Source: Clostridia bacterium (GTDB lineage Bacteria; Bacillota; Clostridia; Christensenellales; Borkfalkiaceae). From it: a DNA stretch of 59,829 nucleotides. The position numbers were made by a program, and so were the translations under genes. The notes under the pieces were generated by a model that saw nothing but the letters and a program-made list of their open reading frames with translations, was not told where the DNA came from and did not search any database. Below are positions 1 to 7,996 of the stretch, piece after piece. The first letter of the stretch is position 1; each line of letters opens with the position of its first letter. Location of the stretch: NCBI GenBank assembly GCA_017399945.1, contig JAFQAQ010000009.1, forward strand, positions 1 through 59,829, given 5' to 3'.

Positions 1-19
1 AAACCTAATGATATACCAT

Positions 20-136
20 TGCGGTGACGTTAGCGGTGAGGTCCCACCTGTTCTCATACCGAACACAGAAGTTAAGCTCACCAGCGCCGACAATACTTGA
101 CTGGAGACGGTCCGGAAAGATAGGTAGTTGCTGCAT
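20..136 (+). rRNA. rrf: 5S ribosomal RNA
   Basis: The conserved 5S core is readable: the loop B/C segment around the CCGAACACAGAAGTTAAGC stretch at 59-77 and the GGAGACGG segment at 103-110. Bases 21-28 pair with 127-134 to form the terminal helix I (GU pairs allowed), which fixes the ends to within a few bases. A terminator follows directly. About 20 bases precede it; these may be the 23S-5S spacer. No tRNA is visible next to it. Confidence 0.95.
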
Positions 137-142
137 CCAAAC

Positions 143-174
143 AAAAAAGAACCATCAAACGATGGTTCTTTTTT
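143..174 (+). terminator. rRNA operon terminator
   Basis: An 8-bp stem (149-156 with 161-168) and AAAC loop are followed by six T, just after the 5S. Confidence 0.9.
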
Positions 175-177
175 CGT

Positions 178-233
178 TGCAGCAACTACCGTTTCCGTCT
201 CGTGCAATCGCTACGCTATTGCGTCCGGAAAGA
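178..233 (+). repeat. 5S-derived repeat fragments downstream of the terminator
   Basis: Bases 178-190 are an exact 13-base reverse complement of the 5S 3' end (123-135), and the match continues imperfectly toward the GAGACGG motif. Bases 223-233 repeat 110-120 of the 5S in direct orientation (11 of 11). The rest of 175-414 shows no gene. Confidence 0.6.
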
Positions 234-414
234 AATCGAGAGTTTAATTGTTGGTGTTACAAAGTGTAGTGGCACTATATATTTTTATGTTAAATATCGT
301 ATTTTACTGCTTATCGATACGTCGCTACACGACGCATGCTAGTTGCTGTAACCACCTAATTGTATTATGTTCTAATTAAAAAAACCACTCAAACGAGTGG
401 TTTATACGGTCTAT

Positions 415-621
415 TTATTGTTCTATGCCGAGTAGATAGTCGGCTGATACGTCTAGAATAACACAAATTTTTGCAAGGGTTTTTAGGTCGGGTTGACGAT
501 AACCTTGCTCGTAACCCGCGTAGCAACTAGCAGAAATGCCAAGTTTTTCGGCAACCTGCTTTTGGCTTAATCCATTTTCTATGCGAATCATTTTTAATTT
601 TTCATTAAACGCCTTATCCAT
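415..621 (-). CDS. XRE-family repressor, 68 aa
   Basis: This is a single Cro/CI-type helix-turn-helix domain and almost nothing else. The HTH spans about residues 8-60, with the recognition-helix region around SQKQVAEKLGISASCYAGYE and the family ending ADYLLG. It is divergent from the membrane protein at 716. The gap holds two copies of an ACGC-N5-GCGT dyad 20 bp apart that bracket the -35 box of the neighbour. By family rule it is a DNA-binding repressor acting on that shared region, probably including its own promoter; a TATAAT box for its own transcript lies on the minus strand near 628-633. The inducer is unknown. Confidence 0.85.
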   Translation of the reverse strand: MDKAFNEKLKMIRIENGLSQKQVAEKLGISASCYAGYEQGYRQPDLKTLAKICVILDVSADYLLGIEQ

Positions 622-644
622 AACACTATTATATTAGCAAATAC

Positions 645-678
645 TACGCGAAATGCGTTGACAATACGCGAAATGCGT
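645..678. promoter_or_regulatory. Twin operator of the 415-621 repressor
   Basis: Two identical 14-base dyads (645-658 and 665-678) lie exactly 20 bp apart, two helical turns. A wider inverted repeat (641-649 with 675-683) encloses both. The -35 box of the rightward promoter lies between them. Confidence 0.75.
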
Positions 679-686
679 AGTATTAT
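658..686 (+). promoter_or_regulatory. Housekeeping promoter of the 716 gene
   Basis: TTGACA (658-663), 17-bp spacer, TATTAT (681-686). It is overlapped by the twin operator. Confidence 0.8.
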
Positions 687-715
687 TGGTTGTATAAAAG
701 GTTTAGGAGTGTAAT

Positions 716-1069
716 ATGAAAAAGATTTGCATTTTTTTGTTTTTGTTTTTTATTATTTTTGCGATAGGTTTAATTTTTGAACTTGTTGATATGATAGAAT
801 TATACGATGAAATTGCAAAAATGGAAGCGGAGTTGAATGAGTACCAAGACTTGCCTGAGTATTTAGTTATATTAAGGCCTACGCTTTTTGATATTGTTTC
901 TATGTTTTTTATGGTTATTTTTTCATTTTGCTTTGCATTTTTCTTCTATAATTTACCACTCAAAATTGAAGGAGTTGAAGATGAACAATCTGCATTAAGA
1001 CAAAAAGTAAAAAGAATTGAAAACGACATTGAATATTTTGATTCCATAATCAATAAAAAGAACCCTTAA
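716..1069 (+). CDS. Two-helix membrane protein with coiled coils, 117 aa
   Basis: The family is not recognised. A first membrane helix covers about residues 4-24 and is very Phe-rich. A charged segment of about 30 residues follows, then a second helix at about 57-80 and a charged C-terminal tail predicted to coil (about 84-112). Both charged segments look heptad-like, so self-association at the membrane is plausible. GGAG lies 7 bp before the ATG. It is the divergent partner of the XRE repressor at 415-621 and is controlled by the operator-overlapped promoter. Its role is unknown; a stress- or toxin-like membrane effector is only speculation. Confidence 0.75.
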   Translation: MKKICIFLFLFFIIFAIGLIFELVDMIELYDEIAKMEAELNEYQDLPEYLVILRPTLFDIVSMFFMVIFSFCFAFFFYNLPLKIEGVEDEQSALRQKVKRIENDIEYFDSIINKKNP

Positions 1070-1110
1070 CGACTGGGTGGTTTGAAAATCGATAATTATA
1101 ATAATAAAAG

Positions 1111-1147
1111 AGCGAAGAAGAGAAACTTTCACTACTTCGCTTTTTTA
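1111..1147 (+). terminator. Terminator after the 716 gene
   Basis: The AGCGAAG/CTTCGCT hairpin is followed by a T-run at 1141-1146. Confidence 0.8.
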
Positions 1148-1229
1148 TTTGATTTAGGTTTTTATTTATATAATAGAATAATCTCGTGGAAGTTGGTGTA
1201 ATTACGTTAATAAAAACTCTTTTTTGGGG

Positions 1230-1258
1230 TTGACAAATTGTGGGTTTAATTATATTAT
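1230..1258 (+). promoter_or_regulatory. Promoter of the SGNH hydrolase operon
   Basis: TTGACA (1230-1235), 17-bp spacer, TATTAT (1253-1258). Confidence 0.8.
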
Positions 1259-1287
1259 TGTTATAGCAAATTAAGGAGCTTTTCCGT

Positions 1288-2010
1288 ATGAAATTCATTG
1301 ATAAAATTAAGGCTAAACAAAATAACGTTAGGGGCGAGAAATCTATTACGGCTGTTTTTATTGGGGATAGCGTTACCCAAGGGTGTTTTGACGTATACGT
1401 TGACCATAACGGCATGGGACAACCATTTTACGATTATAGTTTAGCGCCTAGCACTATGTTTAAAGAACTTATCAACATGCTTTATCCTTTCGTTCAAGTG
1501 AACGTTATTAACAGTGGTATCTCCGGTGACACGGCTAAGGGGTGTTTAGAAAGAGTCGAGCGTGACGTTTTGGCGTTTAACCCCGATTTAGTGGTGGTGA
1601 GTGTTGGGCTTAACGACGTTTGGGCTGGCAAAGACGGTGTGGATAACTACAAAAACAATCTTAAAGCATTATTTGAAAAGGTTGTAGATAGTGGGGCGGA
1701 GTGTATTTATATGACACAAAACTGTCTTAACACCTACGTTTCTTCTTTGACGGCAAAGGGTTTTGAAGACACAGCGCAAAAACTTGCAAAATTCCAAAAC
1801 GACGGTGTGCTTACTGCCCTTTACGAAGGTGGAAAGCAAGCTGCAAGTCAAACGGGGGTAATCGTTTGCGACGTTTACGCTAAATGGTTAAAGTTAATTG
1901 AAGGTGGAGTGGACGTTACCAATCTTTTATCAAACAAACTTAATCACCCAACCGTTCAAATGAACTATCTTTTTGCAATTTCTTTGTTAGAAACCATTTT
2001 TAATAACTAA
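1288..2010 (+). CDS. SGNH/GDSL-family hydrolase, 240 aa
   Basis: A cytoplasmic esterase/lipase-type enzyme of the lysophospholipase L1 (COG2755) kind; the substrate cannot be told. Block I with the nucleophile reads FIGDSVTQG (about residues 25-33). The oxyanion Gly is in SGISGDTAKG, block III is VGLNDVW (about 107-113), and the catalytic His sits in NHPTVQMNYLFA near the C-terminus. The usual Asp three residues before that His is not in place (Lys-Leu-Asn-His), a variant I believe occurs in related clostridial enzymes. There is no signal peptide. The start is set by AAGGAGC 9 bp upstream. It forms an operon with the phosphatase that begins one base after its stop. Confidence 0.88.
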   Translation: MKFIDKIKAKQNNVRGEKSITAVFIGDSVTQGCFDVYVDHNGMGQPFYDYSLAPSTMFKELINMLYPFVQVNVINSGISGDTAKGCLERVERDVLAFNPDLVVVSVGLNDVWAGKDGVDNYKNNLKALFEKVVDSGAECIYMTQNCLNTYVSSLTAKGFEDTAQKLAKFQNDGVLTALYEGGKQAASQTGVIVCDVYAKWLKLIEGGVDVTNLLSNKLNHPTVQMNYLFAISLLETIFNN

Positions 2011-2011
2011 T

Positions 2012-2464
2012 ATGCTAAAAGTAATGTTCGTTTGTCACGGCAACATATGCCGAAGCACTATGGCTGAGTTTATGGCAAAAAAACACGTTAAAGATAACGG
2101 GCTTAACGATAAGTTCTATTTTTGTTCTTCGGCAACGAGTACCGAAGAACTTGGAAATCCCGTGCATTACGGCACGGCGAGAGTACTTGATAGATTGGGT
2201 ATAACCGATTACAAGCAAAAAAGGGCAGTTCAAATTAAAAAGAGCCAATACGACGATTTTGACCTGTTCATTTGTATGGATAGTGCAAACGTGCGCAACC
2301 TAACTAGAATATTCGGTGGGGACGAGCAGGGAAAAATTAAGTTGTTGTTATCTTACGCCGACCTTTCGCGCGACGTTGCAGACCCGTGGTACACGGGTGA
2401 TTTTGAAAGCACGTATCGTGACGTAAAAATCGGACTAGACGCGTTTTTTAAACAGCAAAAATAA
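2012..2464 (+). CDS. Low-molecular-weight protein-tyrosine phosphatase
   Basis: The P-loop CHGNICRST (about residues 8-16) is the C-X5-R-S signature of the low-Mr PTPase/arsenate reductase fold, here at the very N-terminus as usual. The general-acid motif appears as DPWYTGDF (about 122-129). The 150-aa length is normal. It probably dephosphorylates phosphotyrosine in cytoplasmic proteins, but no tyrosine-kinase (capsule BY-kinase) partner is nearby. It starts one base after the SGNH hydrolase stop, so the two are presumably co-translated. Arsenate reductase activity is a less likely alternative because no ars genes are present. Confidence 0.92.
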   Translation: MLKVMFVCHGNICRSTMAEFMAKKHVKDNGLNDKFYFCSSATSTEELGNPVHYGTARVLDRLGITDYKQKRAVQIKKSQYDDFDLFICMDSANVRNLTRIFGGDEQGKIKLLLSYADLSRDVADPWYTGDFESTYRDVKIGLDAFFKQQK

Positions 2465-2489
2465 TTTTTATTTAATTTATAAAAACCTA

Positions 2490-2518
2490 TTGACACCTAA
2501 TTTTAGGTGTGGTAAACT
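2490..2518 (+). promoter_or_regulatory. Promoter with an operator-like palindrome, upstream of the ABC exporter
   Basis: TTGACA (2490-2495), 17-bp spacer, TAAACT (2513-2518). A perfect 8-bp inverted repeat with a 2-base centre (2493-2510) fills the spacer, as a repressor site would. Confidence 0.75.
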
Positions 2519-2571
2519 GACCGTAACAAAAGGCGAAAGCCTAAAATATTTATATCCCAAGCAGGTGTGCT

Positions 2572-4458
2572 ATGATGAATGCAGACAAGGCGGAAGTTCC
2601 TAAACGAACTAAGGATTTTGTAGAAATCGTACCCGATTACGACGGACTATTTCAAGAAGAGCAGTTAAGCAGCGGAAAAAGAAAAAGCAAGTTTTTATCT
2701 AAGATTATTAGAATAAACTTTAAGCCTATTCTTTTGTCGCTGTTTATTTATTTGTTCCAACAATTACCCGTTTTGGTAGTGCCACTTTGTACGGCTTTTA
2801 TAGTTGACGAAGTGACCATGCTTGTCGAGGCGGGTGGCATAGCCGTTATGACGGGACATAATTGGTTACGGCTTTCGCTTGCCGTTGGGATTGCCGTTTT
2901 GACCATACTTATCAACGTCCCTGCGACGGTTGGGCGTTGGCGTGTTGCTAGCAAGGTTACCAGAACGACTAGTTCGGGCGTTAGGATGGCTATGGTAAGA
3001 AAACTGCAAAGTCTTTCCATAACCTATCACAAGGATATGCAGACGGGTACTATCCAAGCAAAGTTTTTGCGTGATATGGAAACCTTCGATGCGTATATGT
3101 CCTCGCTTTTGCACGGACTTTTATTACATATTATAACCCTAGTCGGTTTAGTTGCCATTTCGGTTATAAGAAACGGCTGGGTTTCCTTGTTTTTCTTGGT
3201 GGTAGTTCCCGTAAACGTTATTTTAAGGCAAGCGTATTATAAGAAAATACGTTCTGCTAATAGAGATTACCGTAAAAAAGCCGAGACGATGAGTGCTAAA
3301 CTTACCGGAATGCTAGAAATGATACCCGTTACCAAAGCGCACGGACTTGAACAAACGGAGATAAACGCCGTTAAAGGTACGGTTAAAAGCGTTCAGCAAT
3401 CGGGTATTAAAATGGATAAAACTCTTGCTAGATTCGGCGCATGGTCTTACGTTGTAAACAACGCGTTGTCGGTAGGGTGCTTGGCGTTTTGTGGATTTTT
3501 AGCCATAAAAGGAATTATTAGTATAGGCGACGTGGTGCTTTTCCAAACCATGTTTACACAAATTAGCGGTTGTGTTTCGGCTATCGTTAACCTTATGCCA
3601 CAACTTAACGCAGGGCGAGAGGCAATCGACTCTCTTTCCGAGATTATGCACGTTAACGACGTGGAACTTAATATGAACAAGGGCCTTGCGCCTACAATTA
3701 ACGGACAGGTGGAATTCAAAGACGTTTGCTACACTTATCCACATACCGAACACGTTGTTATTAAAGATTTTAACCTAAAAGTTAATAGTGGGGAGTGTAT
3801 TGCCGTAGTAGGTTCTTCGGGAAGTGGTAAAACCACGCTCATTAACATGATTATAGGCTTTTTGAAACCTACCGAAGGGGATATTTTAGTGGACGGAAAA
3901 TCTATTAACGATTACAACCTTTCTGAATACAGACACAATATTTCGGTAGTGCCACAAAACAGTATTTTGTTTTCGGGTACGATAAAAGATAACATTACTT
4001 ATGGTCTTAGCCATTATACCCAACAAGATTTAGATAGGGTGTTGGAGATGGCTAACTTAAACGAGTTTATAAAAGACCTTCCCGACGGTATAAACACTAA
4101 CGTCGGTGAACACGGGGATAAACTTTCGGGTGGTCAACGCCAAAGAATTAGTATTGCGCGCGCGCTTATACGTAACCCACAAATTTTGATTTTGGACGAA
4201 GCAACCTCTGCGCTCGATAACATATCGGAATTCCACGTGCAAAAGGCGATTGCTAGCGCTATTAAAGACAGAACGACTTTTATAGTTGCGCATAGACTTT
4301 CTACTATTAGAGATGCTGATAGAATAGTGGTTATGGAAGGGGGTGTTTGCGTAGAAACGGGCACTTACGAGCAACTTATGGCTAAAAAAGGTAAGTTTTA
4401 CGAGCTTAAAAACCTTAACGACTTAACCGGTAAACAAGCAGACAACGCGCTCGCATAA
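2572..4458 (+). CDS. ABC exporter half-transporter (fused permease-ATPase), 628 aa
   Basis: A type IV ABC exporter half-subunit: an N-terminal six-helix membrane domain (about residues 45-350) fused to a nucleotide-binding domain (about 380-615). Visible motifs are Walker A GSSGSGKTT (about 414), Q-loop PQNSILF, signature LSGGQRQR (about 518), Walker B ILILDEATSALD (about 540) and the H-loop AHRLST. It works as a homo- or heterodimer exporting drugs, lipids or peptides; the substrate is not deducible. No second half-transporter is adjacent, so a homodimer is more likely. The start at the first of two tandem ATGs is weakly supported by AGGTG upstream. It is monocistronic, behind a promoter whose spacer is a perfect palindrome. 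Confidence 0.92.
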   Translation: MMNADKAEVPKRTKDFVEIVPDYDGLFQEEQLSSGKRKSKFLSKIIRINFKPILLSLFIYLFQQLPVLVVPLCTAFIVDEVTMLVEAGGIAVMTGHNWLRLSLAVGIAVLTILINVPATVGRWRVASKVTRTTSSGVRMAMVRKLQSLSITYHKDMQTGTIQAKFLRDMETFDAYMSSLLHGLLLHIITLVGLVAISVIRNGWVSLFFLVVVPVNVILRQAYYKKIRSANRDYRKKAETMSAKLTGMLEMIPVTKAHGLEQTEINAVKGTVKSVQQSGIKMDKTLARFGAWSYVVNNALSVGCLAFCGFLAIKGIISIGDVVLFQTMFTQISGCVSAIVNLMPQLNAGREAIDSLSEIMHVNDVELNMNKGLAPTINGQVEFKDVCYTYPHTEHVVIKDFNLKVNSGECIAVVGSSGSGKTTLINMIIGFLKPTEGDILVDGKSINDYNLSEYRHNISVVPQNSILFSGTIKDNITYGLSHYTQQDLDRVLEMANLNEFIKDLPDGINTNVGEHGDKLSGGQRQRISIARALIRNPQILILDEATSALDNISEFHVQKAIASAIKDRTTFIVAHRLSTIRDADRIVVMEGGVCVETGTYEQLMAKKGKFYELKNLNDLTGKQADNALA

Positions 4459-4468
4459 AAATTAGGTA

Positions 4469-4497
4469 TTGACAATCGTTGGTTTTTGGAATATAAT
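4469..4497 (+). promoter_or_regulatory. Promoter of the 4542 gene
   Basis: Fully consensus: TTGACA (4469-4474), 17-bp spacer, TATAAT (4492-4497). Confidence 0.9.
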
Positions 4498-4541
4498 ATC
4501 ATTAAGAAAACAAAAGGGATTTACCCTAAAAGGAGATGCTT

Positions 4542-5102
4542 ATGGGCTTTATCAAGAAAAATTTATCGGCTGTTATAGTTGCAGTTTGTGGACTAGTTTC
4601 AATTATCTTGTCGCTGTTTTTGGCAGGCGTTATCTATAACCCCGAAGAAGAACTCGCTTCCACCGTTTCGCTTATCGGTATGATTTTTGGTAGTGGAACG
4701 ATGGTTATGACAGGCAAAAATCCTCTTACCGGAGAAATTACTAAGGAAAACGTGCAACTTACGGGCGGTGGTTCTACCTTTGCTTTGATTTCCTTCGTGG
4801 TATTAGTTATTGCCATTTTGATTGCAGTGCTTGCTATGTTTAAGGATAAAAAGTTTTCTGCGATTGCAGGATTGTTGCTTATCGTATCCGGCGTGCTAAT
4901 GTTTTTGTTGCTCTCTGCCGGTTCTTCCATTACCATTTCTGAATCGCTTGGTTTATCACAAGATTTTACTAAATTCTTTGAAGGTTATAAGTTAGGTATC
5001 GGCGCTATTATTTACGCTATTTTAAGTATTGTTGGCGGTGCTTTGGGTGTACTTACTTCTAGCCAAGCAAAACAAATTAAATCTAAAAAGAAGAAAAAAT
5101 AA
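4542..5102 (+). CDS. Four-helix membrane protein, paralogue of the next gene, 186 aa
   Basis: No recognised family. Four hydrophobic helices are visible (about residues 8-28, 77-100, 106-127, 148-172), with an extracytoplasmic loop after helix 1 and a Lys-rich cytoplasmic tail. The start is taken at the second ATG because AAAGGAG (4529-4535) is 6 bp before it, while the earlier ATG at 4536 touches that RBS. It shares a KLGIGAI motif in the last helix and a LLL-V/I-ASG-like third helix with the protein at 5223, so they look like diverged tandem duplicates. Each has its own strong promoter. The role is unknown. Confidence 0.8.
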   Translation: MGFIKKNLSAVIVAVCGLVSIILSLFLAGVIYNPEEELASTVSLIGMIFGSGTMVMTGKNPLTGEITKENVQLTGGGSTFALISFVVLVIAILIAVLAMFKDKKFSAIAGLLLIVSGVLMFLLLSAGSSITISESLGLSQDFTKFFEGYKLGIGAIIYAILSIVGGALGVLTSSQAKQIKSKKKKK

Positions 5103-5118
5103 TAGTTAAAAGTTAACT

Positions 5119-5152
5119 AAACCCCTTGCTTGTCGCAAGGGGTTTTTATTTT
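5119..5152 (+). terminator. Terminator after the 4542 gene
   Basis: The ACCCCTTGC/GCAAGGGGT hairpin is followed by a T-rich run. Confidence 0.9.
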
Positions 5153-5158
5153 TATAAC

Positions 5159-5187
5159 TTGACAATATATTAAGGTTAATATATAAT
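5159..5187 (+). promoter_or_regulatory. Promoter of the 5223 gene
   Basis: Fully consensus: TTGACA (5159-5164), 17-bp spacer, TATAAT (5182-5187). Confidence 0.9.
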
Positions 5188-5222
5188 GGTTTACGATACA
5201 AATTCGTATGAGAAGGTCTAAT

Positions 5223-5720
5223 ATGGCAAAACGAAAATCGCAAAAATTCTATCCCAAAACCTATATGTTACTTGCAGGGGCTATAAGCCTTTTTGCATTT
5301 TTAACTTTTTTCCTACCACCTTTGACGGGGGCAGAAAAACCAATGTCGTTTGATATAGTATATTTTTCTAGTGAAAATTACTACGGGGCAGTGCCTTCGT
5401 TAATAGCGTACGTTATGATTTTGGCTAGTTGTGTTTTGTTTTTCTTGTGCGCTTTCGTAATAAACAAAGATGAAAAAACTTGGTGTTTGATTGCCACCTT
5501 GTTGCTAGTTGCGTCGGGAATAATTTTGCTTTTTACTGCTAATTTTTACGTTAATAGTTTGCACGCGCCCGAATGGGTTAATCCCGATTTGGTTGAGCAA
5601 GTTAAAGCAGAACAACTTGAAATTACAAAACTCGGTATTGGAGCTATAACGGGCGTTGCGCTAAGTTGGGTTTCAGCTCTTGCCGGTTTGCTTTGTATAA
5701 GGTCGCTTAAAGGAAAATAA
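5223..5720 (+). CDS. Four-helix membrane protein, paralogue of the preceding gene, 165 aa
   Basis: No recognised family. Four membrane helices (about residues 11-31, 56-80, 86-108, 138-160) with a basic N-terminus. The start at 5223 (MAKRKSQ) is preferred because GAAGGT lies 5 bp upstream; the in-frame ATG at 5208 has no RBS. Helix 4 carries the same KLGIGAI start and helix 3 the same hydrophobic pattern as the 4542 protein, which supports a tandem duplication. It ends at a shared bidirectional terminator facing transketolase. No function can be assigned. Confidence 0.8.
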   Translation: MAKRKSQKFYPKTYMLLAGAISLFAFLTFFLPPLTGAEKPMSFDIVYFSSENYYGAVPSLIAYVMILASCVLFFLCAFVINKDEKTWCLIATLLLVASGIILLFTANFYVNSLHAPEWVNPDLVEQVKAEQLEITKLGIGAITGVALSWVSALAGLLCIRSLKGK

Positions 5721-5731
5721 AAAAAAGATAT

Positions 5732-5770
5732 AAAAAAAGCCTTGTAAAAACAAGGCTTTTTCTTTATTTA
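5732..5770. terminator. Bidirectional terminator between the 5223 gene and tkt
   Basis: The AGCCTTG/CAAGGCT hairpin is flanked by an A-run on the left and a T-run on the right, so it serves both converging genes. Confidence 0.88.
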
Positions 5771-5771
5771 A

Positions 5772-7745
5772 TTAGTCGGCTAAAAGTTCTTTAACGTTTT
5801 TAACGACGTTATCTACGGTAAATCCGAATTTTTCAAACAACTTTTTAGCAGGAGCAGAAGCGCCGAAGGTTTCAATACCCATAACCTTTCCGTCAAGGCC
5901 AACGTATTTATACCAACTCATAGGAGAGCCTGCTTCGATAGCCATACGCTTTTTGCAAGATTTGGGAAGAACGCTGTTTTTATACTTTTCGTTTTGTGCT
6001 TCGAACACTTCAACGCAAGGCATACTAACAACTCTAACGTCAATTCCCTCTTCGGCTAATTGTTTTTTAGCTTCTACTGCCAAGGTAACTTCGGAACCTG
6101 TTGCAATTAAGATTGCGTCTGGGTTTTTCTTTTGGCTATCAGCTAAAACGTAGCCACCCTTAAAAGCGTTCTTGCCGGTACCTTCTAACATTGGAAGGGT
6201 TTGACGAGAAAGAACTAAACAAGAAGGAAGCTTGCCACTTAACGCGTCGATATAACAAGCAGTGGTTTCTCTGCCGTCTGCGGGACGATATACTTTAAGG
6301 TTAGGCATTGCTCTTAAACCTGCAAGATGTTCGATAGGTTGGTGGGTAGGTCCGTCTTCGCCAACGCCGATAGAATCGTGGGTTAAGATATAGGTAACGG
6401 GGATTTCCATAATAGCAGACATACGCATTGCGTTTTTCATATAATCGCTAAATACCGCAAAGGTTGCGCAGTATGGTAGTAATCCGCCGTGTAAATACAT
6501 ACCGTTACAAATAGCAGCCATCGCGTGTTCGCGAATACCAAAGTGCATGTTAGAACCGGTTTTGTCTTCGGGTAAGAAATCACCACGAGATTTCATGTTG
6601 GACTTATTAGCAGGCGCTAAATCTGCGCTACCACCGATAAGGTTGGGGATATATTTAGCAAGTTTATTCAAAACGGTGTTTCCGTAACCACGGCTTGCGT
6701 CGTCCTTTTCAAATTGCCATAATTCTTCGATATCGGCAAGTTTGGGAAGTTGGTTTTTCTTCCAAGCGATATATTCGTTAGCAAGTTCTGGGTATTGTTC
6801 AGCGTATGCTTTGAACATAGCCTTCCATGCTTTTTGTGCTTTTTTACCCTTTCTGCCGAATTTTTTGCAGTGATTGAAAACTTCTTCTGGAACTTCAAAA
6901 GGAGCACAGGTCCAACCGAGAGTTTCTTTTAACGCTTTAAGGTTTTCTTCGCCTAAGGGAGCGCCGTGACAACTTGCTTTTCCTGCAAGGGGAGAACCGT
7001 ATCCGATAGTTGATTTAACTATAATTAAAGAAGGTTTTTCCTTTTCAGCCTTTGCTTTTTTGATTGCGCGGTTAAGTGCCGAAATATCGTTTGCATCCTT
7101 AACTTTAATTACTTGCCAACCGAGTGCTTCGTGACGCTTGCCTACGTCTTCGGTAAAGGTAATGTCCGTGTTGCCTTCGATGGTAATATCGTTATCGTCG
7201 TAAACAACGATTAATTTGCCGAGTTTTAACGAGCCTGCAAGTGAAGCCGCTTCGTTTTCAATACCTTCTTGCATACAACCGTCGCCAACTAACGCGTAGG
7301 TATAGTGGTCAACGATTGGGAACCCTTCCTTGTTAAATTTGGTTGCTAAATAATTTTCAGCAATAGCCATACCAACTGCGTTTGCAACGCCTTGTCCCAA
7401 AGGACCGGTGCTAGTTTCAACGCCGGGGCATACGCCGTATTCGGGGTGACCTGCGGTACGACTTCCTAATTGACGGAAATTCATTAAGTCTTCTTTGGTA
7501 AGACCAAATCCGAATAAATAATAGAGAGAATAGTCAAGCATAGAAGCGTGACCTGCTGAAAGAACGAATCTGTCTCTATTATCAAACTTGGTATCCTTGT
7601 TGTTAAATACCATATTGGTAAATAAAGAGTAGCCGATAGGTGCTGCGCCCAAGGGCATGCCGGGGTGACCGGAGTTTGCCTTTTGGATTGCTTCTGCCGA
7701 CAATACTCTTATGGAGTTAACGGTTAACTGTTTTACGTCTTGCAT
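5772..7745 (-). CDS. tkt: Transketolase
   Basis: Catalyses two-carbon ketol transfer between sugar phosphates in the non-oxidative pentose phosphate pathway, using thiamine diphosphate. The 657-aa length matches full-length bacterial transketolase. The ThDP motif begins GDGCMQEG (about residues 154-161) and runs to the DDND stretch. Early HPGMP and SAGHAS motifs, and GIREHAM and THDSIGVGEDGPTHQP in the central domain, are all typical, and the C-terminal transketolase domain is present. AGGAGG sits 6 bp before the ATG. It is monocistronic with its own promoter, with no other pentose-phosphate gene nearby. Confidence 0.97.
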   Translation of the reverse strand: MQDVKQLTVNSIRVLSAEAIQKANSGHPGMPLGAAPIGYSLFTNMVFNNKDTKFDNRDRFVLSAGHASMLDYSLYYLFGFGLTKEDLMNFRQLGSRTAGHPEYGVCPGVETSTGPLGQGVANAVGMAIAENYLATKFNKEGFPIVDHYTYALVGDGCMQEGIENEAASLAGSLKLGKLIVVYDDNDITIEGNTDITFTEDVGKRHEALGWQVIKVKDANDISALNRAIKKAKAEKEKPSLIIVKSTIGYGSPLAGKASCHGAPLGEENLKALKETLGWTCAPFEVPEEVFNHCKKFGRKGKKAQKAWKAMFKAYAEQYPELANEYIAWKKNQLPKLADIEELWQFEKDDASRGYGNTVLNKLAKYIPNLIGGSADLAPANKSNMKSRGDFLPEDKTGSNMHFGIREHAMAAICNGMYLHGGLLPYCATFAVFSDYMKNAMRMSAIMEIPVTYILTHDSIGVGEDGPTHQPIEHLAGLRAMPNLKVYRPADGRETTACYIDALSGKLPSCLVLSRQTLPMLEGTGKNAFKGGYVLADSQKKNPDAILIATGSEVTLAVEAKKQLAEEGIDVRVVSMPCVEVFEAQNEKYKNSVLPKSCKKRMAIEAGSPMSWYKYVGLDGKVMGIETFGASAPAKKLFEKFGFTVDNVVKNVKELLAD

Positions 7746-7799
7746 AAAAACCTCCTATAAGTTTCCGCCTTAATACAAGGCAGGGTGTTTGCATAAAAT

Positions 7800-7828
7800 A
7801 TTATATAGCAATCGGCGTGCATTTTCAA
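7800..7828 (-). promoter_or_regulatory. tkt promoter
   Basis: On the minus strand: TTGAAA (7828-7823), 17-bp spacer, TATAAT (7805-7800). Confidence 0.85.
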
Positions 7829-7870
7829 GTCTTTTTCAATGCTTTTTAGGTAAATTATAATAAAAAGCAC

Positions 7871-7899
7871 TTGATATCTAGTTTAGTAAAGTGTATAAT
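7871..7899 (+). promoter_or_regulatory. Promoter of the 7997 gene / mnmE operon
   Basis: TTGATA (7871-7876), 17-bp spacer, TATAAT (7894-7899). The roughly 90-base leader that follows shows no clear terminator. Confidence 0.8.
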
Positions 7900-7996
7900 A
7901 AAAACGTATAATAAGGTAAATGCGCCCTTGAAAGGGATAATTCATAATCTTTCACGTTAACGGGCATACTTATTCTAGAATTTTTTGGAGAATATA

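Noticed and set aside
24-269. 81-aa open frame on the plus strand
   Set aside because: It lies across the 5S rRNA and its terminator and has no RBS.
1050-1415. 121-aa minus-strand frame
   Set aside because: It overlaps a terminator, a promoter and the start of the SGNH hydrolase; the composition is unlike a protein.
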